Shown here in pieces: positions 48,071-57,864 of a stretch of 64,000 bases of DNA. The number at the start of each line of letters is the position of its first letter. Position 1 is the first letter of the stretch. The translations under genes were made by a program, and so were the position numbers. The DNA is from Stenotrophomonas sp. ATCM1_4 (lineage in GTDB: Bacteria > Pseudomonadota > Gammaproteobacteria > Xanthomonadales > Xanthomonadaceae). The DNA lies in assembly GCF_004348115.1 (NCBI RefSeq), contig NZ_QPFB01000001.1, positions 1,780,497 through 1,844,496 of the forward strand, read 5' to 3'. The notes under the pieces are model-generated. The model did no database searches and was not told where the DNA came from. It saw nothing but the letters and a program-made list of their open reading frames with translations.

Positions 48071-51000
48071 ATGGACACCGCTTCCCACACCCTGCTTCCC
48101 GCCGCCGCGTTGTTCAATGACCCGGCCAGTGATGCCCGCGCGAACCAGTTCCGCATGCGCCGCCTGCAGGTGCTCAACTGGGGCACGTTCTCGGGCCTGA
48201 CCGAAGTACCGATCGCCGAGCGCGGCTTCCTGTTCGTCGGCCGTTCCGGTTCGGGCAAGTCGACCCTGCTTGATGGCATGAGCGCGCTGCTGACGCCGCC
48301 GAGCATCGTCGACTTCAACGCCGCCGCGCGCGAAGCCGAGCGTTCCGGCCGCGACCGCTCGCTGGTGTCCTACGTGCGTGGCGCCTGGGCCGACCAGCAG
48401 GACAGCGCATCGGGCGAAATCGCCACCCAGTACCTGCGCAAGGGCGCGACTTGGACCGCGCTGGCGCTGGAGTACCACAACGGCCGCGGCGATGCGGTGT
48501 CGATCATCCGCATGTTCTGGATCAACGGCGCCGGCACCTCCGCCAACGATGTGCGCAAGCACTACATGGTGGTGCCGCGCCGCTTCGACCTGGCCGAACT
48601 CGATGGCTTCGACCTGGACCTGCGCAAGCTGCGCCTGCGCCTGGGCGAGGACGTGGCCCACTTCGACAGCTTCGCCGGCTACGCCGAGCGCTTCCGCCAC
48701 CTGCTGGGCATCGGCAACGACATGGCGCTGCGCCTGCTGCACAAGACGCAGTCGGCCAAGAACCTGGGCGACCTCAACGCCTTTCTGCGTGGCTTCATGC
48801 TGGAAGAGCCGCGCACCTTCGAGGCGGCCGACCGCCTGGTCGAGGACTTCTCCGAGCTGGACGGCGCCCACCACGCGGTGGTGACTGCACGCCGCCAGGT
48901 CGAGACGTTGACCCCGGCCCGCGACTACCACCAGGACCTGACCGAGCTGCGCAAGGGCGTGGCCAACCTGCGCGACCTGCAGATCGGCATCGATGGCTTC
49001 CGCGAGGAAAAGCGTCTGGAGCTGGTCAACGACCGCCTCAAGGAAGTGGAGGTCGCCGACCGCGGCCTGATGGGCGAGGAAGGCCAGCGCCGCCAGGCGC
49101 TGGACAACCACGAGCAGAAGCTGGTCGAGCTGGAACGCCAGCAGCGCGAACAGGGCGGCGAGCGCATCGAGGAGCTGGAGCGCGAACGCACCCGCGTCGA
49201 GCGCGAGGTCGAGGAACGCGCGCGCCGCCGCAAGCAGCTGGAAACCGCGTGCCGCCAGCTGGGCATGTCGCTGGCCGACACCGCTTCGGTGTTCGCCGAG
49301 CAGGTCGAGCAGGCGCGTGCGCTGATCGACGGCAGCCGTGACGGTGCCGGCACCGTGGACGATGCCATCGCCGAGCGCATGGCCGAGCGTCGCGATGACG
49401 AGAAGCGTTTCAATGCGCTGCGCGTGGAGCTGGAATCGCTCAAGTCCGCGCCCAGCTCGATCCCGGCCCCGCTGCAGCAGATGCGCGCCCGCCTGTGCGA
49501 TGACACCGGCCTGCCCGAATCGGTGCTGCCCTTCGTCGGCGAGCTGATCCAGGTGCGCGAGGACCAGATCGGTTGGCGCGGCGCGATCGAGCGCGTGCTG
49601 CACGGCTTCGCGCAGTCGCTGCTGGTCGATGAGAAGCACCACAGCCAGGTGGCCGAGTGGGCCAACCGCACCCACCTGGGCACCAAGCTGGTCTACTTCC
49701 GCGTGCGCGACAACGAGTCGCTGCATGCGCGCGAGCCGGACAAGCGTTCGCTGATCCACAAGCTGCAGCTGCGCGACCACGTGTTCGGTGACTGGGTCCA
49801 TAACGAACTGCTGCGCCGCTTCGATTACACCTGCGTGGAGAACGCCAGCCAGCTGCGCAACGAAGACCGCGCACTGACCCGCGAAGGCCAGATCAAGCAC
49901 CCGGGCGATCGCTACGAGAAAGACGACCGCCACGCGGTCAACGACCGCAAGCGCTGGATGCTGGGCCACGACAACCGAGACAAGCGCCGCGTCTACGAAC
50001 GCGAGGCGCAGGAGCTGGCGCAACGCATCGCGCGCAGCGAGTCGGACGTGGCCATGCTGCGCAAGCAGCGCGAGAGCGGGCAGGAAAAGCAGCTGGCCGC
50101 GCGCGTGCTGGTCGAGCGCGACTGGGACGAGATCAACGTCGGCCCGCGCCTGCAGCGCCTGGCCGACATCGACGAGCAGCTGGTGGACCTGCGCGAGGGC
50201 GACAACGCATTGGCGCGCGTCGGCCAGCAGATCGAGCTGACCCGCGGCCTGCGCGACCAGGCCAAGCGCACCTACGAGGACGTGCGGCTGGAACGCGCGC
50301 AGCTTTCGCGTGAGCGCGTGCGGCTGGAACAGCAGCGTGACAATGGCGCCGCCCGCGTCGCCGGTGCGCCGCTGACCGATGCCCAGCGCGACGGCCTGGG
50401 CGAGCGCCTGGAGGCGCTGCCGGGCTTCAACCTGGACACGCTGGAAAGCCACTTCCGCGTGATCGAGCGTGGCCTGGCCGAGGAGCTGGGGCAGAGCCAG
50501 AGCCGCGACGCCAAGCTCACCCAGCACCTGCTCGACTGCTTCCGCAAGTACTGCCAGCAGTGGCCGGAGGACTCCGGTGACTTCACGGTGTCGCTGAGCA
50601 GCGCCGATGACTTCCTGGCACGCCTGCAGCGCCTGGAGAGCGACGGCCTGCCACGCCACGAAGGCCGCTTCTTCGAGCTGCTGCAGACCCAGAGCAAGAA
50701 CAACCTGCTCGCCCTGCAGCGCCACACCGCCGAGGCGCACAAGGCGATCAAGCAGCGCATGGACGAGGTCAACGCCTCGCTCGAGCAGGTGCCGTTCAAC
50801 CGCGGCACCGTGCTGGCCATCGACGTCAGCGACCGGCGCCTGCCGGAAGTGCAGGACTTCCAGCTGCAGCTGCGCGCGGTGCTGACCCACCAGCAGACCG
50901 AAGACCGTTCGCTGGCCGAAACCCAGTTCAACGTGCTGCGTGACCTGGTGCGCCGCCTCGGTGCACAGGAACCGGAGCTGCGCCGCTGGCGCGAGCAGGT

Positions 51001-51547
51001 GCTGGACGTGCGCCAGCACGTGGAGTTCTACGGCGTCGAGCTCGACGGCGAAACCCGCGAGCAGGTCGAGATCTACCGCAGCGGCGCCGGCAAGTCCGGT
51101 GGCCAGCGCCAGAAGCTGGCCACCACCTGCCTGGCCGCGGCGCTGCGTTACCAGCTCGGTGGCGAAGATGGCGAACTGCCGCGCTACGCGGCCGTGGTGC
51201 TCGACGAAGCCTTCGACAAGGCCGACAACGAGTTCACCGCGCTGGCGATGAACATCTTCGAGAACTTCGGCTTCCAGATGGTGGTGGCCACCCCGCTGAA
51301 GTCGGTGATGACGCTGGAGCCGTTCATCGGCGGTGCCTGCTTCGTCGAGATCAGCGGTCGCCACGATTCGGGCGTGCTGCTGATCGAATACGACGACGAG
51401 GCCAATCGCCTGAAGCTGCCGGCCCGCGCCCGTGGCGCCGCCGCCCGCGAACAGGACCAGGCCGGTGACGGGGAAGTCGTGGTAGCCGATGCCGAAGCCG
51501 CACCGAAGAAGAAGCCGGCAAGGAAGAGCACGGCCACCGAGCAGTAA
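48071..51547 (+). CDS. jetC: Wadjet JetC / MksB-like SMC ATPase
   Basis: 1158 residues from the ATG at 48071, which has AGGA 8 bases upstream; an ATG three codons earlier (48062) has the same purine run directly abutting it. Walker A GRSGSGKST is near residue 57. Long coiled coils fill about 260-520 and 600-930 with a hinge-like region between. The ABC signature KSGGQRQKL is near 1006 and Walker B VVLDEAF near 1042, followed by a D-loop. A Lys/Ala-rich tail closes the protein. It is the motor of a loop-extruding Wadjet/MksBEF complex. No jetD/mksG gene follows: the next gene, 142 bases on, is a MAPEG protein. Confidence 0.9.
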   Translation: MDTASHTLLPAAALFNDPASDARANQFRMRRLQVLNWGTFSGLTEVPIAERGFLFVGRSGSGKSTLLDGMSALLTPPSIVDFNAAAREAERSGRDRSLVSYVRGAWADQQDSASGEIATQYLRKGATWTALALEYHNGRGDAVSIIRMFWINGAGTSANDVRKHYMVVPRRFDLAELDGFDLDLRKLRLRLGEDVAHFDSFAGYAERFRHLLGIGNDMALRLLHKTQSAKNLGDLNAFLRGFMLEEPRTFEAADRLVEDFSELDGAHHAVVTARRQVETLTPARDYHQDLTELRKGVANLRDLQIGIDGFREEKRLELVNDRLKEVEVADRGLMGEEGQRRQALDNHEQKLVELERQQREQGGERIEELERERTRVEREVEERARRRKQLETACRQLGMSLADTASVFAEQVEQARALIDGSRDGAGTVDDAIAERMAERRDDEKRFNALRVELESLKSAPSSIPAPLQQMRARLCDDTGLPESVLPFVGELIQVREDQIGWRGAIERVLHGFAQSLLVDEKHHSQVAEWANRTHLGTKLVYFRVRDNESLHAREPDKRSLIHKLQLRDHVFGDWVHNELLRRFDYTCVENASQLRNEDRALTREGQIKHPGDRYEKDDRHAVNDRKRWMLGHDNRDKRRVYEREAQELAQRIARSESDVAMLRKQRESGQEKQLAARVLVERDWDEINVGPRLQRLADIDEQLVDLREGDNALARVGQQIELTRGLRDQAKRTYEDVRLERAQLSRERVRLEQQRDNGAARVAGAPLTDAQRDGLGERLEALPGFNLDTLESHFRVIERGLAEELGQSQSRDAKLTQHLLDCFRKYCQQWPEDSGDFTVSLSSADDFLARLQRLESDGLPRHEGRFFELLQTQSKNNLLALQRHTAEAHKAIKQRMDEVNASLEQVPFNRGTVLAIDVSDRRLPEVQDFQLQLRAVLTHQQTEDRSLAETQFNVLRDLVRRLGAQEPELRRWREQVLDVRQHVEFYGVELDGETREQVEIYRSGAGKSGGQRQKLATTCLAAALRYQLGGEDGELPRYAAVVLDEAFDKADNEFTALAMNIFENFGFQMVVATPLKSVMTLEPFIGGACFVEISGRHDSGVLLIEYDDEANRLKLPARARGAAAREQDQAGDGEVVVADAEAAPKKKPARKSTATEQ

Positions 51548-51555
51548 GTCCGGCA

Positions 51556-51584
51556 TTCCTCCCTTGCCACTGGCCAGGGAGGAA
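51556..51584. terminator. Hairpin after jetC
   Basis: Stem TTCCTCCCT / AGGGAGGAA around a GCC/GGC inner pair, 9 bases after the jetC stop. No T-tract; it may be a terminator or a decayed REP-like element. Confidence 0.45.
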
Positions 51585-51689
51585 GCACGGCAGGAGCGGG
51601 TCCAGCCGCCAAGCCCATGCCACATCCGCTCGCACCACCCCGCGCGCACCTCCGTTACAGTCCCCTCAAACGCCTCCGAGGATTCCCCC

Positions 51690-52067
51690 ATGCATTACGT
51701 GGAAATCGTCGCCATGCTGGTCGTGGTGCAATACCTGTTCTTCACCACCCTGGTCGGTCGCGCCCGTGGCCGTTACGGCGTGAAGGCGCCGGCCGTCACC
51801 GGCCATGAAGGTTTCGAACGCGTCTACCGCGTGCAGATGAACACCCTGGAGCTGATGGTCGCGCTGCTGCCGTCGTTGTTCGTCGCCGCCCGCTTCTGGC
51901 CGGCCGAATGGGTGGCGGGCATCGGTGCGGTCTACCTGGTTGGCCGCTTCATCTACTGGCGCGCCTACGTCGCCGCGCCGGCGGGGCGTGGCCTGGGTTT
52001 CGGCCTGTCGATGCTGCCGGTGCTCGCACTGCTGCTGATGGCCCTGGCGGGCGCGATCCTGCGCTGA
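51690..52067 (+). CDS. MAPEG family membrane protein
   Basis: 125 residues from the ATG at 51690 (MHYVEIVAMLVVVQYLFF). Four hydrophobic helices. The MAPEG signature region HEGFERVYRVQMNTLELMVALLP carries the Glu-Arg and Asn residues that bind glutathione in eicosanoid and microsomal glutathione transferases. The bacterial substrate is not known. It stands alone between jetC and a convergent TonB receptor gene. Confidence 0.88.
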   Translation: MHYVEIVAMLVVVQYLFFTTLVGRARGRYGVKAPAVTGHEGFERVYRVQMNTLELMVALLPSLFVAARFWPAEWVAGIGAVYLVGRFIYWRAYVAAPAGRGLGFGLSMLPVLALLLMALAGAILR

Positions 52068-52170
52068 TTGCCCGGTCGCGAAGCCGACGGCCCATCCCGT
52101 CGCGCAGAGGCGGGCTACGGAAGCAGTGTCGGCTTCCAGCCAATCCCGAAACCGAATACCCATCGCCAAC

Positions 52171-52200
52171 GACAAAGGGAGCCTTGCGGCTCCCTTTGTC
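52171..52200. terminator. Bidirectional terminator hairpin
   Basis: A 13-bp perfect inverted repeat GACAAAGGGAGCC / GGCTCCCTTTGTC with loop TTGC between the convergent MAPEG and TonB-receptor genes. Confidence 0.8.
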
Positions 52201-52216
52201 GTTTCCCTCACCCGGC

Positions 52217-55087
52217 TCAGAAATCCAGGCTGAGCTTGGCGTAGCTGTAGCGCCCCGGCAGGTCATAGGTGCCCGGGTCGTAGCCATTGAGCGTGCAGCT
52301 CAGGCAGATCGGCGGGTTCTTGTCGAACACGTTGTTGACGCCCACGGTGACCTTGACGCCCTTCATCCACGCATCGGTGCGCCAGCTCACCTGCGCGTCG
52401 TGGTACGTGGTGGCGCCCAGCCAATGCTGGTCGTTGGCGCTGTCGGTACAGATGTCGAAACCATTGGCCCCGGCGCAGCGTTCGCGCAGGCGGTCGATGT
52501 AGCGCATCGTCCAGCTCGCGTTCCAGTTGCGGAAGTCCCAGTTGGTGGTCAACGTCGAGCTCCACTCCGGGATCGCGCTGTCGTTGATCTCCACGCCTGG
52601 CGCCTTCGGTTCGGCCTGGCCGGATTCGTTGATCAGCTCGTAACGGGTGACCCAGGTGGCCTTCCAGTCGAAGCCGAGCTGGCCCCAGCCGGTCTCCGGC
52701 AGCAGCCAATGCGCGGTGAAGTCCCAGCCACTGGTGTTGATGGTGCCCAGGTTGGCCAGGATGTCCTCGAAGCGGATGATCTGCCCGCGGTCGTTGCGCG
52801 TGTAGCTGGCACAGGCGGTGGCATCGCGGGTATCGATGCAGCGGTCGAGGATGGCCTGCGCATCCGGTGCCTGGATCGCGTCATCGATGGTGTGGCGGTA
52901 GAACGTCACGCCCAGGTCCAGCTTGCTCGACCAGCTGCTGTTCTCGGCCCAGCCCGGGCTCCACACCGCACCGGCCATGAACGAGCGGCTTTCCTCCGGC
53001 TGCAGGTCGCGGTTGCCGGAAGTGACCACCGAGATCTGCGGGTTGGCCTGCTCGTAGCCGGCCGGCACGCCATCGGCCACGCACTTGGGCGTGGTGGAGG
53101 CGGCGTTGTTGCACGGGTCCACCAGGGTCGCGTCGAAGCGGCTCAGCGTGCCGTACAGCTCGCCGATCGACGGTGCGCGGAAGCCCTGCGCGTAGGACAT
53201 GCGCAGCAGCAGTTCGTCGGCCGGCTGCCAACGCAGGCCGATCTTGCCGGTGCCGGTGCCGCCGAAGGTGGAGTAGTCCGAATAGCGGCCGGCGATGCTC
53301 AGGTCCAGGCTCTTGCCCCAGAAACCGCCACGCGCCAGCGGCACGTCGAATTCCGCATAGGCTTCCTTCACCGTATAGCTGCCAACTGTGATGCCCGACG
53401 GCACGCCGTTGTACTCGCCGGCCACGGTGATCGGGTCAGGGTGGTATTCGCCCTTGTAGCGGCGCCACTCGGCACCGGCGGCGAAGGACACCGGCCCGGC
53501 CCAGTTGTCGAACAGCTCGCCGGTGATGTTGGCCGAACCCAGGCTCAGCGTGTTCTTGCTGCGGTCGCGCACCAGCGGCGAGATCCAGGCCAGCATGTCC
53601 GGGGTGATGGTGCCCGGCCCGCCGAAGATGTTCAGCGGCACGCAGCCGGCGATCGCCGCGCAGGCGGCCGGGTCGCCCAGCGCCTGGTTGATGTGCTTGA
53701 TGTTGTAGCTGCCGGTGTTGGTCTGGGTGGCCTTGCTTTCACTGGTCATCGCGTTGATGTCCCAGTTCCAGGTGCGCTGGTTGACCTCGAAGGTGCCGTC
53801 CAGCCCGGCCGCCGCGTACCAGGTCTTCACCTTCTGCTCGTAGCGGCGCGGCCCGCCTTCCACCGGGCGTCGCCCGATCAGGAACAGGTTCGGGTCGCTG
53901 CCCATTGTGGTCAGGTCGAAGCCGAACGGGTTGTAGGGGTTGTTGGCCGAGATCACCAGGTTCTTCTCGGCCCAGTCGTTGTAGACGCCGGCGTCGGTAC
54001 CCAGGAAGAACGGTTCCGGCGCGGCCTGGTTGGCCGACTCGCGCTCGCTGTACAGGCCACGGAACCAGCCGCTGACGGCCGGGGTGAATTCGAAGCGCAC
54101 CTGGCCGAACACCGACTTGCGCTCATTCGGGGTCAGCAACAGGTTGTACGGGGCGAAGTTGAAGCGGTCCGGGGTGCCGAAGCAATGGTAGTCATCGGTG
54201 CGCGCGCAGCCGGTCTGGCTGGGATCGAACTGCGGCGAGGTGACGCCGGTGTTGGAGGTGATGTTGAACACGTTGCCGCTGGGGTCGGCGAACACCAGCC
54301 GTCCCTGCGGCGTGGCCGAGCTGCCATTGGCCAGGCCGGTGCCCGGCACCGGCTCGCGCGCCCACTTGTACTCGTTGGAGCCGATCTCCTTCTGCTTGAA
54401 CCACGAGCCGCCCACGATCCACTGCGCACGTTCGCCGCTCTTGCCGAAGCTGAAGTCCACCCCGGTCGTGCCGCCACCCTTGAGGTTGTAGTCGCCGTAC
54501 TGCACCTCGACGTGGCCACCGTCGGCGCCCTTCTTGGTGATGATGTTGACCACGCCGGCGATCGCGTCGGAACCGTAGATCGACGAGGCACCGTCCTCCA
54601 GCACTTCGATGCGGTCCACCAGCGCCAGCGGAATGGTGTTCAGGTCGACCGACGAGCCCACCCCCGAGCCGGACGATTCGTTGACCCAGCGGATGCCGTC
54701 CACCAGCACCAGCACGCGCTTGGGGCCGAGGTGGCGCAGGTCCACCGTGGCCGCGCCGGCACCCACGCCGCCGCCATCGGGCGGGAAGCCGAAGTTGCCG
54801 CTGGAGTTGAGCTTGGTGCTCAGCGAGGCGCCGCTGGCGGTGAGGTGCTGGACCACATCGGCCACCGAGGTGTAGCCGGTGCGTTCGATGGCCTCGCGGG
54901 ACAGCACCTGCACCGGCACCTGGGTTTCCAGTTCGGCCTTCTTGATGCGGGTACCGGTGACCTGGATCGTGTCCAGGGTGCGCGCGTTCTCGGTGGCGTC
55001 CTGGGCGGCCGCCGTGGCGGGGAGCAACAACAGGGAAAGCCGTACGGCGTGGGCAAGGCGTTGCGTGCGTAGCGAAGACAACTTCAT
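52217..55087 (-). CDS. TonB-dependent outer-membrane receptor
   Basis: 956 residues. Signal peptide ([15 protein letters not shown]), then a TonB-box-like DTIQVTGTR, a plug domain (about 50-175, with VLVDGIRWV and [15 protein letters not shown]), and a long beta-barrel ending in the C-terminal aromatic residue (KLSLDF) needed for barrel insertion. Size and plug resemble the Xanthomonad receptors for large or plant-derived ligands more than classic siderophore receptors, but the ligand cannot be read from sequence. No TonB, periplasmic binding protein or regulator gene is adjacent. Confidence 0.92.
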   Translation of the reverse strand: MKLSSLRTQRLAHAVRLSLLLLPATAAAQDATENARTLDTIQVTGTRIKKAELETQVPVQVLSREAIERTGYTSVADVVQHLTASGASLSTKLNSSGNFGFPPDGGGVGAGAATVDLRHLGPKRVLVLVDGIRWVNESSGSGVGSSVDLNTIPLALVDRIEVLEDGASSIYGSDAIAGVVNIITKKGADGGHVEVQYGDYNLKGGGTTGVDFSFGKSGERAQWIVGGSWFKQKEIGSNEYKWAREPVPGTGLANGSSATPQGRLVFADPSGNVFNITSNTGVTSPQFDPSQTGCARTDDYHCFGTPDRFNFAPYNLLLTPNERKSVFGQVRFEFTPAVSGWFRGLYSERESANQAAPEPFFLGTDAGVYNDWAEKNLVISANNPYNPFGFDLTTMGSDPNLFLIGRRPVEGGPRRYEQKVKTWYAAAGLDGTFEVNQRTWNWDINAMTSESKATQTNTGSYNIKHINQALGDPAACAAIAGCVPLNIFGGPGTITPDMLAWISPLVRDRSKNTLSLGSANITGELFDNWAGPVSFAAGAEWRRYKGEYHPDPITVAGEYNGVPSGITVGSYTVKEAYAEFDVPLARGGFWGKSLDLSIAGRYSDYSTFGGTGTGKIGLRWQPADELLLRMSYAQGFRAPSIGELYGTLSRFDATLVDPCNNAASTTPKCVADGVPAGYEQANPQISVVTSGNRDLQPEESRSFMAGAVWSPGWAENSSWSSKLDLGVTFYRHTIDDAIQAPDAQAILDRCIDTRDATACASYTRNDRGQIIRFEDILANLGTINTSGWDFTAHWLLPETGWGQLGFDWKATWVTRYELINESGQAEPKAPGVEINDSAIPEWSSTLTTNWDFRNWNASWTMRYIDRLRERCAGANGFDICTDSANDQHWLGATTYHDAQVSWRTDAWMKGVKVTVGVNNVFDKNPPICLSCTLNGYDPGTYDLPGRYSYAKLSLDF

Positions 55088-55211
55088 CGGAAAGCTCCTC
55101 TGAATGCCGGACTACTTCTGGTGGGCCCGCCGCAGGGGCGGGTGCCACCGACTTGTAAACAATTCGTTAGGCGGCGGCAACAAGAAGGCGCCACAAAGCC
55201 GCATTCATGTG

Positions 55212-55228
55212 CCAACGGATGGCACTTT
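55212..55228. promoter_or_regulatory. Palindrome upstream of the TonB receptor gene
   Basis: GTGCCA-ACGGA-TGGCAC, a 6-bp inverted repeat with 5-base spacing in the promoter-bearing gap before the receptor gene. A possible operator; no regulator gene is adjacent. Confidence 0.35.
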
Positions 55229-55243
55229 GGCGAAATCCGGCAC

Positions 55244-55269
55244 AAAAAAAGGCAGGGCCAGGCCCTGCC
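55244..55269 (-). terminator. Intrinsic terminator of the SDR gene
   Basis: On the minus strand GGCAGGGCC / GGCCCTGCC folds into a hairpin followed by seven T, about 40 bases after the SDR stop. Confidence 0.85.
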
Positions 55270-55307
55270 AAACACACAATGTCAGGTGCGCCCCGGCGGC
55301 GCGGCGG

Positions 55308-56051
55308 TCAGCGGGCGGAGTAGCCGCCGTCGACCAGGTGGTAGCTGCCGGTGATGAAGGAGGCCTTGTCCGAGAGCAGGAAGCAGGTCAGCTCGGCCAC
55401 CTCGTCGGCCGTGCCCAACCGCCCGGCCGGGTGCAGCGCCACCAGCCCGGCGTAGGCCTGCGCGTCCATGCCCTGCAGCAACGGCGTGTCGATGAAGCCG
55501 GGGCCGACCGCGTTGACCCGCAGGCCCTGGGCCGAGTACTCCAGCGCCGCGCTCTTGGTCATGCCGACCAGGGCGTGCTTGGCGGCCACATAGGCGGCCG
55601 AGCCGGCCCAGCCGTTGCTGCCCAGGATCGAGGCCATGTTGACGATGGCGCCGCCACCGGCGGCCAGGATCGCCGGCACTTCGTATTTCATCGCGTAGAA
55701 CACCCCATGCAGGTTCACGCCCAGCACGCGGTGCCATTCCTCCAGCGGGTAATCGGCGGTCTGCAGGCTGGCCCCGCCGATGCCGGCGTTGTTCACCGCC
55801 AGGTGCAGTGCGCCGAAACGCTCCACGCAGGCCTGCACCATGTGGCGCACGGCATCCGGGTCGCTGACGTCCACGCGCAACGGCATCACCCGATCACCCA
55901 GCGACATCGCCACCGCGGTGGCCGCGTCACCGTCGATGTCGGCGGCCAGTACCTGCGCCCCGCGCGCGGCCAGCTGGCGGACCACGGCTTCGCCGATGCC
56001 CGAAGCCGCGCCGGTCACCAGCGCGATGCGTCCCTGGAAATCCTGCTGCAT
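55308..56051 (-). CDS. Short-chain dehydrogenase/reductase
   Basis: 247 residues. Classical SDR: cofactor motif TGAASGIG (near 14-21) with Asp38 in LAADIDG suggesting NAD preference, NNAG near 87, and the active-site Ser (NMASILG) and Tyr-Lys pair in YVAAK. The substrate is unknown; 3-oxoacyl or sugar/alcohol oxidations are typical of the family. It lies between the receptor and the EAL gene, all on the minus strand, separated by a terminator from the receptor gene. Confidence 0.9.
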   Translation of the reverse strand: MQQDFQGRIALVTGAASGIGEAVVRQLAARGAQVLAADIDGDAATAVAMSLGDRVMPLRVDVSDPDAVRHMVQACVERFGALHLAVNNAGIGGASLQTADYPLEEWHRVLGVNLHGVFYAMKYEVPAILAAGGGAIVNMASILGSNGWAGSAAYVAAKHALVGMTKSAALEYSAQGLRVNAVGPGFIDTPLLQGMDAQAYAGLVALHPAGRLGTADEVAELTCFLLSDKASFITGSYHLVDGGYSAR

Positions 56052-56128
56052 GGCACTGCTCCACGACCGCGGCCATCCCGCGACGAAGCCAGCATCGCCG
56101 CATCAGTGGAGCAATGCATTGAGGTCGA

Positions 56129-57763
56129 TCAATCCGGTGTTGGCCGGCGCCGGGGCAGGGGGCCAACCGGTGCCGGCCGGGCATGCTGGTCCGGGCGCGA
56201 ATGCGCGGGCACGAACGCGAACAGCTCCGCCGCACCCAGGGGCTTGCTGAACAGGTAGCCCTGGCCGTAGCGCACGCCGCGTTGGCGGAAGAACGTGGCC
56301 TGCTCGCGGGTCTCGATGCCTTCCACCAACGTCCGCATGCCCAGGCTGCGGGCCAGGTCGATGATGTGGTCGGCCACGCTGCTGGTCACCGATTCGGTGC
56401 AGGCGGTATGGGTGAAGCTCTTGTCGATCTTAAGGATGTCGAACGGGTACGTGGTCAGGTAGGAGAGGCTGGAGTAGCCGGTGCCGAAGTCATCCACCGC
56501 CAGCTCGATGCCCAGTCCGCGGATCGCCAGCAGCACTTCCAGGGCGCTGGTCCTCTCCAGCAGGCCGCGCTCGGTGGCCTCGACCACGAAGCAGCCGCAC
56601 CCCGGGCCGATCGCCGCCTGCATGTCGGCCAGCAGGCGCGGGGTGCGCGGCGACTGCAGGTCCTGCGGGGACAGGTTCACGCTGATGTGGAAGCCCGGAT
56701 GCTGGCGCAGGAAGCCGCTCAGGTCCTTGACCACCAGTTCCAGCACGCGTCGGCTGACCAGGTGGATCAGCCCGGCGTCCTCGGCGAAGGGAATGAACAG
56801 GTCCGGCGTCACCACCTTGCCGTCCTCGTGCTGCCAGCGCAGCAGCGCCTCGGCACCCACGCAGGTGTCATCGACCAGGTCGAACACCGGTTGGTACAGC
56901 AGGAACAGGTGCCCCTTGTTGATCGCATGCAGCAGTTCGGCACGGGCCGAGAGCTGGCGCCGGCTGATCAGCCAGGCCGCGCCGAGCACCACCAGCCCGG
57001 CCAGCACGCCGGCCGGCAGGAACCAATGCGCGAACTGCGACACGCGCGTGTCGATCGACGCCAGCGGGCTGGCCACGACCGTGCCGGTGGTCCCCGGCGG
57101 CACCACCCGCCGCACCACCATGTAGCCGCTGTCCATGTCCAGGTAATGCGCCTGGCCGGCGGCCGGGCCGTTGGCCGCGGCCCAGGCTTCCTGCAGGTGC
57201 CCGTAGCGCGCCAGCCACGCGCCGGTGTGGGTGCTGAACAACCCCATCGACACGTTGGGGCGGGAGAACGGCGCGATCAGGCCGTCCGGGTACGCCAGCA
57301 GCCCGTAGCCATCCTTGACCAGCAGCACGTATTGCCGCTGCGCTATGCCGCGGATGCGCACCTGCGAATGGATCAGCGTGCCGTCGGGCTGGACCACCGG
57401 CGGCGGCCCGAGCAGCAGGTTGTTGGTCACCGCGCTGTTGGAGGAACAGAGCACCCGGGTGCCGTCCAGGAACATCGCGCTCTTGACGATCTGCGAGCTC
57501 ATCACGAACCGCTGCATCAGCGCCACGCCTTCGGCACTGCAGGGGTCGTCGCTGCGGGCATGCATCTGCTGCCGCAGTTGCCGCAGCAGGCTGGCGGTAT
57601 CGCGGACCTGGCGTTCCAGGTGCGCGGCGGTGTCATCAAGCTGGGCAAACCGTTCCCGGATTGCCTGCTTGCGCGCCTGCTGCGCCGAAAACAGTACCGG
57701 CAGGCAGGCCAGCAGCATGCCGGTGAGCAGCAGCAATGCGGCAATACGATATCGGCTCTTCAT
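56129..57763 (-). CDS. CSS-motif EAL-domain c-di-GMP phosphodiesterase
   Basis: 544 residues. Membrane helix near 7-26, a periplasmic domain with the CSS motif (Cys106-Ser-Ser, in VLCSSNS), a second helix at about 248-266, then a cytosolic EAL domain. Catalytic residues look intact: AEALLRW (EAL at 305-307), ISVNLS, VEATE, AVDDFGTGYSS, ILKIDKS and VEGIET. CSS-EAL proteins use periplasmic thiol redox state to control c-di-GMP breakdown. The last 25 residues are Pro/Arg-rich. No GGDEF partner is adjacent. Confidence 0.92.
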   Translation of the reverse strand: MKSRYRIAALLLLTGMLLACLPVLFSAQQARKQAIRERFAQLDDTAAHLERQVRDTASLLRQLRQQMHARSDDPCSAEGVALMQRFVMSSQIVKSAMFLDGTRVLCSSNSAVTNNLLLGPPPVVQPDGTLIHSQVRIRGIAQRQYVLLVKDGYGLLAYPDGLIAPFSRPNVSMGLFSTHTGAWLARYGHLQEAWAAANGPAAGQAHYLDMDSGYMVVRRVVPPGTTGTVVASPLASIDTRVSQFAHWFLPAGVLAGLVVLGAAWLISRRQLSARAELLHAINKGHLFLLYQPVFDLVDDTCVGAEALLRWQHEDGKVVTPDLFIPFAEDAGLIHLVSRRVLELVVKDLSGFLRQHPGFHISVNLSPQDLQSPRTPRLLADMQAAIGPGCGCFVVEATERGLLERTSALEVLLAIRGLGIELAVDDFGTGYSSLSYLTTYPFDILKIDKSFTHTACTESVTSSVADHIIDLARSLGMRTLVEGIETREQATFFRQRGVRYGQGYLFSKPLGAAELFAFVPAHSRPDQHARPAPVGPLPRRRPTPD

Positions 57764-57864
57764 CCCAAGCCCTTCCCTGCGTCCGGCGGCGGATCCTCGG
57801 CCGCGACTATGTGATGGATCCGGCGGAATTTCAGCGGCCGGGATTCAGCCATGTGCAGGCGCTG

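Noticed and set aside
47639..51691. 1350-codon minus-strand frame opposite jetC
   Set aside because: Low-complexity Leu/Gln/Arg/Val composition typical of antisense frames in GC-rich genes; the same holds for the long frames opposite recC, recB, folE/jetA and the NodB-caspase gene.
55195..55230. Sigma-54 promoter before the TonB receptor (TGGCAC...GC)
   Set aside because: The distance between GG and GC is one base short of the required spacing.
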